64,000 bases of DNA from Flavihumibacter rivuli (GTDB lineage Bacteria > Bacteroidota > Bacteroidia > Chitinophagales > Chitinophagaceae), in the NCBI RefSeq assembly GCF_018595685.2, contig NZ_CP092334.1:648001-712000 (forward strand), written 5' to 3'. Shown piece after piece: positions 8,472-16,548 of this stretch (the stretch's first letter is position 1; each line of letters begins with the position of its first letter). The notes under the pieces were generated by a model. That model did not search any database. It was not told the DNA's origin and saw nothing but the letters and a program-made list of their open reading frames with translations. Made by a program: the position numbers and the translations under genes.

Positions 8472-9023
8472 CTATGCCGTGGTCTTCTTTTTCTCAAGTT
8501 TTTTGGGTCGCTTAGTAGTAATAACAACTATGTAACGTTTTGAGATTACATTGTCCATTAAATATTTTCCGTCTGCTTTGTCAATTACATTTATCGTTTT
8601 AAAGGTTTTATCATTTATGAGAAACAAAGTTCCTGGAGCAGCACTGTCAGACAAAGCCTCACCGTTTAATACATATTGAGCTGGCGTGTCAGCTTGAGGT
8701 GAGCTAAAAAGATTTTTATACTCGTCGGACTTTGAACTAAAGTATTTCCAATAAATATTTTTAGCTGCTGTTACAGTCGTTATATAAATGGCTCCGTCAA
8801 CTCCTTTGTCGCCTAAAAGTTTTTTTGCTTTCTTGGGTTTTACAATACCGATGTTTGAGATGTCAAATGGATTAAGAGTCTGTAATGCACTCATTTTTGT
8901 CTCAGCACTGTCTAAAAATACGATTGGGTTTTGCCCCATTTTTATCATTGCCTTTTTTGGAAGTTGTCCAAAAGACGTCACTGTCAAAAAAAAGAGTATG
9001 ATAATTGTAAAAGCTGTTCGCAT
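8472..9023 (-). CDS. Secreted protein with TonB-plug-like segments (cassette J)
   Basis: This 183-residue protein has a signal peptide (MRTAFTIIILFFLTVTSFGQ). The mature part has the pattern NPIVFLDS, ISNIGIVKPKKAKKLLG and GVDGAIYITT. This closely recalls the plug-domain tail of SusC/TonB receptors, where the pattern is 'DG..I...IEVLK...A..YG..G.NGVI.ITTK'. A second weaker copy ends in RYIVVITTKRPKK. There is no barrel, so this is a free-standing plug-like module. Its role is unknown, and it may be periplasmic. The ATG at 9023 is chosen for the clean signal peptide. Confidence 0.7.
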   Translation of the reverse strand: MRTAFTIIILFFLTVTSFGQLPKKAMIKMGQNPIVFLDSAETKMSALQTLNPFDISNIGIVKPKKAKKLLGDKGVDGAIYITTVTAAKNIYWKYFSSKSDEYKNLFSSPQADTPAQYVLNGEALSDSAAPGTLFLINDKTFKTINVIDKADGKYLMDNVISKRYIVVITTKRPKKLEKKKTTA

Positions 9024-9037
9024 AATGGGTTTGTTAT

Positions 9038-9241
9038 GGCATACAACGGCCAGGTATTGCTTTGCAGGTGGGGAAATAGGATTCCGTCTGCCCATAACTG
9101 CTGCCGATTGAAATTATTTAGCTGAAGTTATTAACTAAAGTTAATAGTTGCTGTGTCTGCCCGGAACCGAAGATGAATAGCGCACAACCGCCTATTAAGC
9201 GTTCGTCCGCCCCACTTGCAGCAATACGAATGTTGTACGCC
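9038..9241 (-). repeat. attC site 11 (cassette K)
   Basis: 204-bp palindrome with arms TATTGCTTTGCAGGTGGGG and CCCCACTTGCAGCAATACG. The outer core GTTGTACGCC at 9232-9241 is identical to the start of cassette K (9884-9875 on minus). Confidence 0.86.
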
Positions 9242-9245
9242 GCTT

Positions 9246-9869
9246 TTAGTTAATTTGATTTAGAACTGCTAACATTTTATTTAACTTCAATTCCCGTTCA
9301 ATTTTATATGTGTCACCCCAAAGCGAAAGTATTTCCGGCATGAGTTGACGCTTGATTGCAATGATAGCCGTTTCCTTAAAACTAGAATAAATAGTTCCTT
9401 CTAAATAAAATTGTCCAAAAGCGATTGAAATAATTGCTGCGTCAATGCCCGACATATAACGACTACTTAACTCACTTTCCTTTAAATATGGAGTCAATTT
9501 ATTTATATCTGTTTCATAAATGTCAAATTTTGGATATCCCCATTTATTTATTTGATCAAATAAGAAATCTGCTGGGTCATCATTTATGTGATTTGTTCTC
9601 CAGTCTTTAAAGCCGGCATATGTATCTGCTCCATCGTCATTACCAAAAGGTCCGGTTTCGTCAATAGGGCTGAAATAAAAATCTTCTTTCAATAATACTT
9701 TGGCTTTTGGATGAGCTTTGTCAAAAGTGGGTGAATAGTCTGACATATTTTTTGTTTGCTTTTGGGTAGTGGTAATTTTAGGAATGCCAGTACCTTTTTG
9801 CGACTTGTCTTTTGTCTGTCCGCAAGCAGTTAAAGTAAAAAGTAAGTATGCTAAAATTTGAGGTCTCAT
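9246..9869 (-). CDS. Lipoprotein with a conserved PFGNDDGAD motif (cassette K)
   Basis: This 207-residue lipoprotein (MRPQILAYLLFTLTAC, Cys at 16) has a Thr/Lys-rich linker and a globular domain. The domain carries HPKAKVLL, GPFGNDDGADTYAGFKDWR and a C-terminal helical part. The PFGNDDGAD/WR combination resembles YfeS-type or immunity-type bacterial proteins as I remember them; I cannot confirm this. Such domains occur as cytosolic proteins, so a lipid anchor would be a notable change. The stop is five bases from attC 11. Confidence 0.7.
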   Translation of the reverse strand: MRPQILAYLLFTLTACGQTKDKSQKGTGIPKITTTQKQTKNMSDYSPTFDKAHPKAKVLLKEDFYFSPIDETGPFGNDDGADTYAGFKDWRTNHINDDPADFLFDQINKWGYPKFDIYETDINKLTPYLKESELSSRYMSGIDAAIISIAFGQFYLEGTIYSSFKETAIIAIKRQLMPEILSLWGDTYKIERELKLNKMLAVLNQIN

Positions 9870-9874
9870 AAAGT

Positions 9875-10011
9875 GGCGTACAACGTTTTCGGGCTTTGCG
9901 TTCGGGCGGGTTTCGAATCACAAAGTTCAATTTATCACTAATGTTTATTAGAGGCACAAAGCTCCAAGTTTGCATGTCACCCCGCCTGACGCAAAACCCG
10001 TGTTATGCGGT
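9875..10011 (-). repeat. attC site 12 (cassette L)
   Basis: 137-bp palindrome nearly identical to attC 1 in both arms (GGGCTTTGCGTTCGGGCGGG and CCCGCCTGACGCAAAACCC). The outer core GTTATGCGG at 10002-10010 matches the start of cassette L (10712-10703 on minus) at nine of ten positions. Confidence 0.87.
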
Positions 10012-10050
10012 CGGCTTTCTTTCTCTGTCCACGTCTGGAAATGTAATTTC

Positions 10051-10659
10051 CTAGTCTTCATTGTAACCTGTCCATTGGTGTTTTAATTTTAAATGTCTGT
10101 TAATTTCAATTGTCAACCGTTTAGCTTTTGAATATAATTCTGTCTCTAACTTTTGAATTGAAGGTCTAAAAAATCTATTTGTGTTTATTGTAAAAAGTCT
10201 TTCGTCTGCTTTGTCTTTGAGCTTTGCCGTTATTGTGCAATATGTTCGAGTCATTTTCTGTCCGTCCCCAACTGAAATATTTTCGTTTTGTCCGCTAACA
10301 ACAAGAGCTTGAATTTCGTCTAAGGAAAATATTTTTGAAGCAAATAGACTGTGTCTTGATAATAATGTTTTTGTTGTCTTGTCAATAACTAATAAATTCT
10401 TTGTCGGCTGAAAAAGTCTTGACAGTCCTGAAAAAGTTTGTATAACCGCTTGAAACGCTAAAATAAGTCCTGCAATAATTACAATATAACTTGTTGATTT
10501 AATTCCTTGTCTTAGTAACAAAAAAGTAGCTACTGACATTGCCAACCCTAATGTCAAGGTTAAAATTATATCAAACTTTTCTTTGGAAGTTTTAGCATAG
10601 TCGACAACTACCTTGTCCGAGGTTTCTGTGATTGTAAAATTTTCAATTTGTTGTGTCAA
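10051..10659 (-). CDS. Two-helix membrane protein of unknown function (cassette L)
   Basis: This 202-residue protein has two predicted membrane helices, at about residues 31-49 and 57-78. A short amphipathic N-terminus precedes them. A C-terminal soluble domain has strand-type segments (LLVIDKTTKTLLS, RTYCTITAKL, RLFTINTNRFF) reminiscent of a PH-like fold. No family is named. It resembles cassettes N and P in having a membrane hairpin plus a small domain. The ATG at 10659 is about 44 bases after the core, further than in most cassettes. Confidence 0.7.
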   Translation of the reverse strand: MTQQIENFTITETSDKVVVDYAKTSKEKFDIILTLTLGLAMSVATFLLLRQGIKSTSYIVIIAGLILAFQAVIQTFSGLSRLFQPTKNLLVIDKTTKTLLSRHSLFASKIFSLDEIQALVVSGQNENISVGDGQKMTRTYCTITAKLKDKADERLFTINTNRFFRPSIQKLETELYSKAKRLTIEINRHLKLKHQWTGYNED

Positions 10660-10702
10660 ATTTTTTCTCTTATTATTTGTCTGTTGTGTCGTCTTTTAAG
10701 CT

Positions 10703-10906
10703 GCCGCATAACGAAAAAGCATTGGCGATGTGGCGGCATTCATGGCTTTCTCAGCCCTGCTATCAATGCCTGGTAAAGGTAAAATGTTTCAAGTAACCAC
10801 AATTGCCAAATAGTATTCCATCCGCTGGAACTGTTGCTCAATAGCATTATTTCCGCCCAATGGCCACCTGTCACGCCAGCCATATAGCCAATGCAATGTT
10901 GGTGGT
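10703..10906 (-). repeat. attC site 13 (cassette M)
   Basis: 204-bp palindrome with arms AAAGCATTGGCGATGTGGCGGC and GCCAGCCATATAGCCAATGC. The outer core GTTGGTGGT at 10898-10906 matches the start of cassette M (11629-11621 on minus) at eight of nine positions. Confidence 0.83.
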
Positions 10907-10918
10907 AGGCCATTCATG

Positions 10919-11545
10919 TCAATCGGTACTTTGAATTTTTAAGTCTATTTTATTCTTTAGTCTTTCCGCAAAGGGATAGGGTAATTTTGATGCTTCAAGT
11001 ACTTTATTTGCAATCTGTAATGCTTCCCTTTCTTGTCCAAGAAAATAACAAAGGCATGCTACTTTTAATGCTAAAATACTGTCATTTTTTATGTATAAGT
11101 CTATGTCATTTATAACCAAGTTTAGTAGTTCTGTTGGAGTTTGTACAGATTCCAAATCGGGCAGTATGTCTCTGTTTAATGCAGATTCAATTTTTTCTTT
11201 GAACTCATCGAAGGAGGTGAAGTCATTGGAATCCCAGCTCCTTCTAGATTTCTTCTTGTCCCGATGACCTTTATAGATGCAATAGACGATGGCATTTTTT
11301 AATTCAAAAGGGAATTCGTTTAAAAATTCATGAACTCCTTTATAATAAATTCCATAGTGTACGCTAAATACAAAATCGTTTTTTACTATTGTCCGGGTTT
11401 CGGTCGTAATTATATAGAGTAAATTATTTGGTAGTTCTCTATACCATACAACACCTTTTCTTTTGAAATTATTTCTTTTTAAAAGTGGGTGACACGCCTG
11501 AGCCTTTAATTCTTTAACAACATCAAATTTACAATCCTTAATCAC
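10919..11545 (-). CDS. DUF4304-like protein (cassette M)
   Basis: This 208-residue cytosolic protein begins with a GTG at 11545 (MIKDCKFDVV). The N-terminal half has the order 'HPLLKRNNFKRKGVVWYRE', a conserved FVFSVHYGIYY strand and a helical tail, as in DUF4304 proteins. These are frequent near polymorphic toxins and in defence or mobile regions, and no biochemical function is established. No signal peptide or membrane helix is seen, unlike most cassettes here. The family call rests on motif memory. No ATG fits between the core and the frame. Confidence 0.68.
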   Translation of the reverse strand: MIKDCKFDVVKELKAQACHPLLKRNNFKRKGVVWYRELPNNLLYIITTETRTIVKNDFVFSVHYGIYYKGVHEFLNEFPFELKNAIVYCIYKGHRDKKKSRRSWDSNDFTSFDEFKEKIESALNRDILPDLESVQTPTELLNLVINDIDLYIKNDSILALKVACLCYFLGQEREALQIANKVLEASKLPYPFAERLKNKIDLKIQSTD

Positions 11546-11620
11546 GTCGTGTCTATTTTATTGTCAATAGTTTATTTTTTTTAAAAGTTCTATCTCGAAA
11601 TTGTAAGTTATTCTTGGCTT

Positions 11621-11822
11621 GCCACCAACGGGCAGGAATTGCCGATGGTGGGAATTAGTATTCCGTCCGCCCGGAACTGCTGCCTGGCGTTTTGATAAAG
11701 TTAAAAATCAAGAATTAAAACTGGGCTTTATTCTTCGAGCCCCGAACCGCAGCACAATAGAATTATAGGTAATGATTGCTCCAATGTCCAGCCCCACTAT
11801 TGGCAATACCAATGTTAGTTGC
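11621..11822 (-). repeat. attC site 14 (cassette N)
   Basis: 202-bp palindrome with arms CAGGAATTGCCGATGGTGGG and CCCCACTATTGGCAATACC. The outer core GTTAGTTGC at 11814-11822 is identical to the start of cassette N (12348-12340 on minus). It contains the stop codon of gene N. Confidence 0.86.
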
Positions 11823-12333
11823 TGTTATTCGTCGAAGTCAAAAACGAATTCAAAAAGCGTTTCTTTTTAATTTCATGTCTAAGTCGAATAAGTCCGCCGA
11901 CAAAGAAAACAAGTCCCAAAATGATCTTATAGCCACCTTCTCGAATTATTGGGACAAGATATTTTGTCCCCAAACCATACCAAAAGTATCCGTTGCTTAA
12001 CTGGATTGTTCCAGCAATAATTGCAACCAGTCCTACGAGTATAAACAAATAAATGAGTGTTCCAAAAATATCGTCGTCGGGTTTGGTTTTTAAATAATAA
12101 TAGGCTTCCAGATTGTTACTTTTAATTGTTTCAATTAAAAAAGTCTTATCATCTGCAGACAAATTGTCAGAGTCGAGTTTATATCTAAAAAAGTGCCCTA
12201 ACAAATAAGCTTTGTAAAAGTCGTTGTCGGCAAATTTGTCAATAGAACTTAATGTCTCAAAGTGAATTGGTTGAGATGCAATTGTTTTTGTCCGCTTTAA
12301 TCTGTCGATGAGATGTTTTAAACTGTCTGTCAT
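11815..12333 (-). CDS. Membrane protein of unknown function (cassette N)
   Basis: This 172-residue protein has a soluble helical N-terminal part (about residues 1-85, rich in Asp and Lys). Two predicted membrane helices follow at about 91-112 and 135-152, and then a short basic tail. The family is not recognised. The ATG at 12333 lies six bases after the core GTTAGTTGC. The TAA stop (11817-11815) is formed by the attC core itself, so coding sequence and recombination site share bases. It is probably an inner-membrane protein. Confidence 0.72.
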   Translation of the reverse strand: MTDSLKHLIDRLKRTKTIASQPIHFETLSSIDKFADNDFYKAYLLGHFFRYKLDSDNLSADDKTFLIETIKSNNLEAYYYLKTKPDDDIFGTLIYLFILVGLVAIIAGTIQLSNGYFWYGLGTKYLVPIIREGGYKIILGLVFFVGGLIRLRHEIKKKRFLNSFLTSTNNSN

Positions 12334-12339
12334 ACAATA

Positions 12340-12538
12340 GCAACTAACGAGTAGGGCTTGCTGCTGCGCTGGTATTTTATAACGTCCAGCCCGGAACTGA
12401 AGCCCATTAGAATTACTGATGTTGAAGGTAAGAACTAAAGCCGAATAGAATTCCGTCTGACCGAACTGCTGCTGATAGCGAACAAAAGATGAGGATTTAT
12501 TCGTCAGCTAGCATAGCAGCAAGCCCCATGTTGTACGC
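12340..12538 (-). repeat. attC site 15 (cassette O)
   Basis: 199-bp palindrome with arms AGGGCTTGCTGCTGCGCTGG and CTAGCATAGCAGCAAGCCCC, similar to attC 6 in its arms. The outer core GTTGTACGC at 12530-12538 is identical to the start of cassette O (15042-15034 on minus). Confidence 0.87.
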
Positions 12539-12955
12539 TGTTATTAGGAATTATAGTATGCGGTTAATTCATGAGTGTAGTCATTTTCTAAAGGGAAACC
12601 AGCTTTAGAAAGGGCTATCAATTTGTCTTTTGCATCTGAGTCTTCTAACATATAATTTATCATATGCTCAAATTTTTCAAGCTCGATTGGAAGATCAGGT
12701 ATGTCTAAGTTTTTATATAGATGGTATAGCTCTTGAAAATTCATTAATACTTCTCCTGTCATTTCATCATATATTATTGAAGCAGTATCAATGATTTCTT
12801 TCCTATTGAAATAGCCAGGAAACGATATAGGATAAAGATTAAAATCGAGTTGCTTATAGCCATCAAAAGAATAATTTTCTCTATTTCTTGTCTTAGCCCC
12901 TTAGAAGCCTGGACAAAAATTGTAAATCAATTTAGTCACAGTAAATTTAAGGAAC

Positions 12956-13273
12956 ATGGCAAAAACAAAACGTCAATTTACACCTGAAGAGAAGTATAGC
13001 ATTCTTCAAGAAGCTGAACGGGAAGGTGTAACAGAAACAGCCCGCAAATACAATCTTGCGCATTCGGTACTTAACTATTGGAAGAGGAAGTACCTGGTAA
13101 AAGGCAAAGACGGCTTAAAGCCGGGATACAAAAAGGTTGATCCACTGGTACGCTCCCTGGAGGAAGAGAATGCACGTTTAAAAAAGATCATTGCTAACCA
13201 GGCACTCGAACTGGAATTTAAAACCGAGCTTTTAAAAAAAAGCGATGCCCATTACCGGAAAGCAGGCAAATGA
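12956..13273 (+). CDS. IS3-family transposase OrfA
   Basis: This 105-residue protein binds the IS ends. An N-terminal helix-turn-helix of the HTH_Tnp_1 type (FTPEEKYSILQEAEREG through HSVLNYWKRKY) spans about residues 8-50. A leucine-zipper-type coiled coil follows at about 66-98 (LEEENARLKKIIANQALELEFKT is the seven-residue-repeat region). The start ATG at 12956 follows AAGGAAC. Its TGA overlaps the ATG of orfB as ATGA at 13270, so orfB may be made by translational coupling rather than by the frameshift usual in the family. Confidence 0.92.
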   Translation: MAKTKRQFTPEEKYSILQEAEREGVTETARKYNLAHSVLNYWKRKYLVKGKDGLKPGYKKVDPLVRSLEEENARLKKIIANQALELEFKTELLKKSDAHYRKAGK

Positions 13274-14325
13274 TAGCACGTTACAAAAACAGGGTAAGTA
13301 TTGAGCAGCTTTGTCAATGGGCCTGCGTAGCCAGGAGCAGCTTGTATTATCAGTCCCATCCCGGAGAAAGGGGCATGAAGCCCAGCAGCCATACCATCGT
13401 AGGAAATAATAGCCTGGTTGAAAACAGCCTGGTGGTAGAGCAGATCCGGGCAGTTGTTTCGATGGACTACTGCGTGTATGGGTACCGGAAAGTGACCGAG
13501 AGCCTGCGCGATATGGAATACCTGATCAATCATAAGAAGGTGTATCGCTTAATGAAAGAACATCATTTGCTATGTGGTGCTCGAATAAAAGTGCAGGGCA
13601 AAAGAAAATGGGTACAGCATAGACGTATTGAAGCCAGGTACCCAATGGAATATTTGTGCCTGGATATCAAATACGTTTGGGTACAGGGTGAAAACCGGTG
13701 GTATTACCAACTGGCTATTATGGATGTTTTCAGTCGCCGGATCCTGTGCTGGATTTTTCAACGAAGTGTTCGCCAGACGGATGTCATTGCCCTGATGCGC
13801 TGGCTGGACCTTCGATTCGGACTGAAGGGCGTCATCATACGAAATGATAACGGTTCCCAATTTGTTGCAAATAAGGTTCGAGCCGCACTAAAAGCACTGG
13901 AAGCACAGCAAGAGTTTACACATGTTGCCACTCCGGAGGAAAATGCTTACATCGAAGCGTTTCATTCCATTCAGCAAAGCGAGCTGATTGACCGGCATTC
14001 CTTTTCCAGTTTTTATGATGCAAAGCAGCACATAGAGAAGTACATGCACTGGTATAACGTTAAGCGCAAACACGGGGCTATCGGCTTCCTCACACCAATG
14101 CAAAAATGGGCACAAGGTATGTCCTTGTCAGCTGTTAGGCCACAACTTGCGCCGGGGACGGTGGGCTTGTCAAGGCCGGACAGCGAGGGTATGCGGACGG
14201 CGTCCGCTTTGTATAGCCTTGACCAGCACACCGAACCGGCCTATCTTTGCCTTACGGATGACCAGGACATCAACGAATCAGTAGCAAACCATTTTGAAAA
14301 ATCTGTCCAGTTTATAGGGGGTTAA
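13270..14325 (+). CDS. IS3-family transposase OrfB (DDE integrase domain)
   Basis: This 351-residue catalytic transposase has an N-terminal HTH_21-type region (about residues 55-105). The rve integrase core has the triad Asp132 (LCLDIKY), Asp193 (RNDNGSQF) and Glu229 (AYIEAFH). The 35-residue Asp-Glu spacing is the DD35E of retroviral-type integrases. The usual family sequence ends soon after the P-MQKW motif near residue 280. Here about 70 further residues follow, and the stop codon lies in the right inverted repeat. The extension is of unknown meaning. It starts by overlap with orfA (ATGA). Confidence 0.93.
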   Translation: MIARYKNRVSIEQLCQWACVARSSLYYQSHPGERGMKPSSHTIVGNNSLVENSLVVEQIRAVVSMDYCVYGYRKVTESLRDMEYLINHKKVYRLMKEHHLLCGARIKVQGKRKWVQHRRIEARYPMEYLCLDIKYVWVQGENRWYYQLAIMDVFSRRILCWIFQRSVRQTDVIALMRWLDLRFGLKGVIIRNDNGSQFVANKVRAALKALEAQQEFTHVATPEENAYIEAFHSIQQSELIDRHSFSSFYDAKQHIEKYMHWYNVKRKHGAIGFLTPMQKWAQGMSLSAVRPQLAPGTVGLSRPDSEGMRTASALYSLDQHTEPAYLCLTDDQDINESVANHFEKSVQFIGG

Positions 14326-15033
14326 GACATTCTTTCATCGATTAAATCCCAGCTTTCTGTGTCAAAATTGTCCAACCTAGTTAACCCTAAGTTTTCTACG
14401 TTCAAACTTTTATAAGTTTTCCAAGTGTCTTGATGTGTCGAAACTGATCTTTTGGAATAACTGATTTTTCCAGCTTGACCTTCTATGTCTATATCTAATT
14501 CTACCGTGTAGCTTATTCTTTGAGCACCATTTTTATACTTTTCGTATCCTTTTGGATTCACGGCTTCTAGAATTTCAGGGTTAAAATACTGTTGTGCTTG
14601 TCCAACTGAGTATAGTTGGTTCCCTAAGATGGTATTAGTGGCTCTCGCCAGATAAAGTTTCGAATAATAGTTTGTTATTTCAATCCAATGTTCAATTCCC
14701 CCATTATATAATCTCCGAGCGGCTAAATAATTATAGAATGCTTTATAAAATGAAAATATAGACTCGTGTAAAAGTGTGCTTCTCAGATGAATGCTGTCCG
14801 AATGCGTAATTGGTATATCCAATTTTCCATCTGAAAGCTTACTCGGTAAATCTTTCAAAAAATCTGGGTTAGATTCAAATAGTTGCTTTAAATAAATTGG
14901 TAAGTGCCATTCACTCGGCCGAGGTGGAAGACCTTTTCGAATTTCATTTTGATAATCCGTTCCTTTATAGAATTGAATTAGCTTATCTTTTGTCATGCGT
15001 AAAATCTTGAAATGAATGCTGTGTCAGAAAATA

Positions 15034-15233
15034 GCGTACAACGAACAGGGCTTTATGAAGGTTGGGAAATAGAATTCCGTCCACCCGGCGCCGCTGCTGA
15101 TTAAAAAACTGATGATGAAATTATGTACAAAAGCTCAAGTTTGTTTATCCAGCCCTGAACCACAGTCTGGCTTTGCAATTAGTTGATGTTTACTGGTCCT
15201 GCCCAACTTGCATAAAACCCAATGTTATAGGGC
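15034..15233 (-). repeat. attC site 16 (cassette P)
   Basis: 200-bp palindrome of the attC 5 subtype (CAGGGCTTTATGAAGGTTGGG pairing with CCCAACTTGCATAAAACCC). The outer core GTTATAGGGC at 15224-15233 is identical to the start of cassette P (15781-15772 on minus). Confidence 0.87.
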
Positions 15234-15249
15234 GTTTTATCTCCTCCGT

Positions 15250-15750
15250 CTAAGGGGATTTTATTTCAAGTTCGTTTACGTCTTTGTCAACTTTAATCCA
15301 TTCAACTCTTTTGTCAATATCGTTGGGAACTTCGCTTGTAATCATAAACAACGGTGTCAAATAGAAAACTTCAACTGTCCGCTTGTTATAACCTAATGCT
15401 CCAACATCTTGCATTTGAAACTCCACAGTATTAAAATTCAAGTGTCCGTTTTGATACAAAATTGTTTGTGTCCGCCAAGCACCAGTTAAAAATAAAATCT
15501 TCATTGGTCCTGCTATTAAAATCAATGTTAGAACTGTTGTCGGCAGAATAGCGCAAATGATTTTTCGTGTTGTTGTTGTAAGTGTGATGACATTCCAAAT
15601 TAATGTTAATAGTGTTCCAATTAAGAGTCCGAAGTAAACAATTGACTTTAGCGTTTGGTTTTTTATATCCATACTTGTCAGACTGTCCAACAGAAAAAAC
15701 ACAACTGTCAAGCCGTAAATGATATTTAATATTTTGCTCGTTCTAGTCAA
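15250..15750 (-). CDS. Membrane protein with three predicted helices (cassette P)
   Basis: A protein of about 166 residues with hydrophobic segments at about 8-24, 35-57 and 64-88. A soluble C-terminal domain of about 75 residues follows. The only initiator that fits is TTG at 15750 (MTRTSKILNI); no ATG is available between the cassette core and the first helix. No family is recognised. The general plan (membrane part first, small beta-type domain last) is like cassettes G and L. It probably sits in the inner membrane. Confidence 0.68.
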   Translation of the reverse strand: MTRTSKILNIIYGLTVVFFLLDSLTSMDIKNQTLKSIVYFGLLIGTLLTLIWNVITLTTTTRKIICAILPTTVLTLILIAGPMKILFLTGAWRTQTILYQNGHLNFNTVEFQMQDVGALGYNKRTVEVFYLTPLFMITSEVPNDIDKRVEWIKVDKDVNELEIKSP

Positions 15751-15771
15751 ATCGTCGTCGTCTTTAAAGAT

Positions 15772-15910
15772 GCCCTATAACGGCCGGGGCTTTGCGTTCG
15801 TGGCGGTATTCAGGGATTCACAGCCCAGCCCTGGTTTAAAGATGATTAGAATTACTGGCGATCAGGGTTTAGGCTTCCGCCGCCATGACGCAAAACCCAG
15901 TGTTGCCCGC
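15772..15910 (-). repeat. attC site 17 (cassette Q)
   Basis: 139-bp palindrome with arms GGGGCTTTGCGTTCGTGGCGG and CCGCCATGACGCAAAACCC. The outer core GTTGCCCGC at 15902-15910 is identical to the start of cassette Q (16412-16404 on minus). Confidence 0.87.
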
Positions 15911-15922
15911 AGTCGTTTCATT

Positions 15923-16396
15923 TCAAGGAAATTGTCCGGAACGAATTCTTTCCGTAAGAACTTGTATCTCTCCAAATCGGCTAATCTGACTAAAGTTAAC
16001 AACAACCACTGATTTTATAGGAAAATCCTCATACTGAGCTACTGACGTAATAAACCAATAGCCTTCTTCAAAATCATCATGCCATGTAGTCATTAATACA
16101 TCATCCTTGTCTCTAAACCACATTGGCAACTTCATTCCTTCGATCTCTCTTTGCACAATCAAACTATCAAAAAGGTCATCAATCTCACTACCGGCTTTTC
16201 CGGTGGCCGACATATAAAGGAGGTTCTTATCAATTGCCATCTCGGCATATCTATTTAAGAGTGGATGGGAAACATCGTCCGCAATAACATATGTCACCCA
16301 AGATTCAAGATCAATCCTTTCAATTTCGTTAAGGCTGTCATCTATATCGAAATAAAGGACTTTACGATCATTTATGGTTCCTTGAACTATCTGCAT
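15923..16396 (-). CDS. Small acidic cytosolic protein of unknown function (cassette Q)
   Basis: This 157-residue protein has neither signal peptide nor membrane helix and is rich in Asp and Glu (YFDIDDSLNEIERIDLESW, HDDFEEGYWF). The acidic, small, cytosolic character is typical of immunity proteins and antitoxins, but no family is recognised and no toxin is beside it. The ATG at 16396 is preferred; an in-frame TTG inside the recombination core at 16411 would add five residues. The cassette start matches its own attC 17 exactly. Confidence 0.65.
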   Translation of the reverse strand: MQIVQGTINDRKVLYFDIDDSLNEIERIDLESWVTYVIADDVSHPLLNRYAEMAIDKNLLYMSATGKAGSEIDDLFDSLIVQREIEGMKLPMWFRDKDDVLMTTWHDDFEEGYWFITSVAQYEDFPIKSVVVVNFSQISRFGEIQVLTERIRSGQFP

Positions 16397-16403
16397 GTAG
16401 GTT

Positions 16404-16540
16404 GCGGGCAACGTAGAGGGTGTTGCTGTCAGTAGGTGTATTTGAAAAACTGCAGCTTGTCTTTCATTCTATCGTTAAAAAAGATAATAAGTTGAAAACA
16501 AATTCTTCAGCACCTATTGCAGCAAATCCATGTTGGCTGC
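16404..16540 (-). repeat. attC site 18 (cassette R)
   Basis: 137-bp element with weaker arms (GAGGGTGTTGCTGTCAGTAGGTG and CACCTATTGCAGCAAATCC). The outer core GTTGGCTGC at 16532-16540 matches the start of cassette R (16980-16972 on minus, GTTAGATGC) at seven of nine positions. It is a more diverged site than those to its left. Confidence 0.75.
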
Positions 16541-16548
16541 TGCATCTT

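Larger units (their letters stand above)
12889..14329 (+). mobile_element. IS3-family insertion sequence
   Basis: 1,441-bp element with ends of the TG...CA type. The left end is TGTCTTAGCCCCTTAGAAG and the right end (reverse complement) TGTCTTAACCCCCTATAAAC; both continue into a TGGACA block. It is flanked by the direct repeat TTCT at 12885-12888 and 14330-14333. It carries orfA and orfB on the plus strand, opposite to the cassette genes. The intact frames, near-intact inverted repeats and clean target duplication suggest a fairly recent insertion. I cannot assign the subgroup without a database. Confidence 0.93.
12544..14996 (-). pseudogene. Cassette O gene of unknown function, split by an IS3 element
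   Basis: One gene is interrupted here. The upstream part runs from the ATG at 14996 to the IS junction, and the downstream part continues from 12884 to the stop at 12544. Removing the 1,441-bp IS and one copy of the TTCT target repeat restores a single open frame of 335 codons, reading LIDERNRENYSFDGY across the joint. As it stands, translation would end in the IS after residue 224 (DERMS). No family is recognised; the product is hydrophilic and probably cytosolic, with no signal peptide. An ATG at 12762 gives a 72-codon frame that is only the C-terminal fragment. Confidence 0.85.

Noticed and set aside
12544..12762. 72-codon frame as a separate small gene
   Set aside because: It is open upstream to the IS junction and joins in frame with the gene on the other side of the IS; it is the C-terminal fragment of a split gene.
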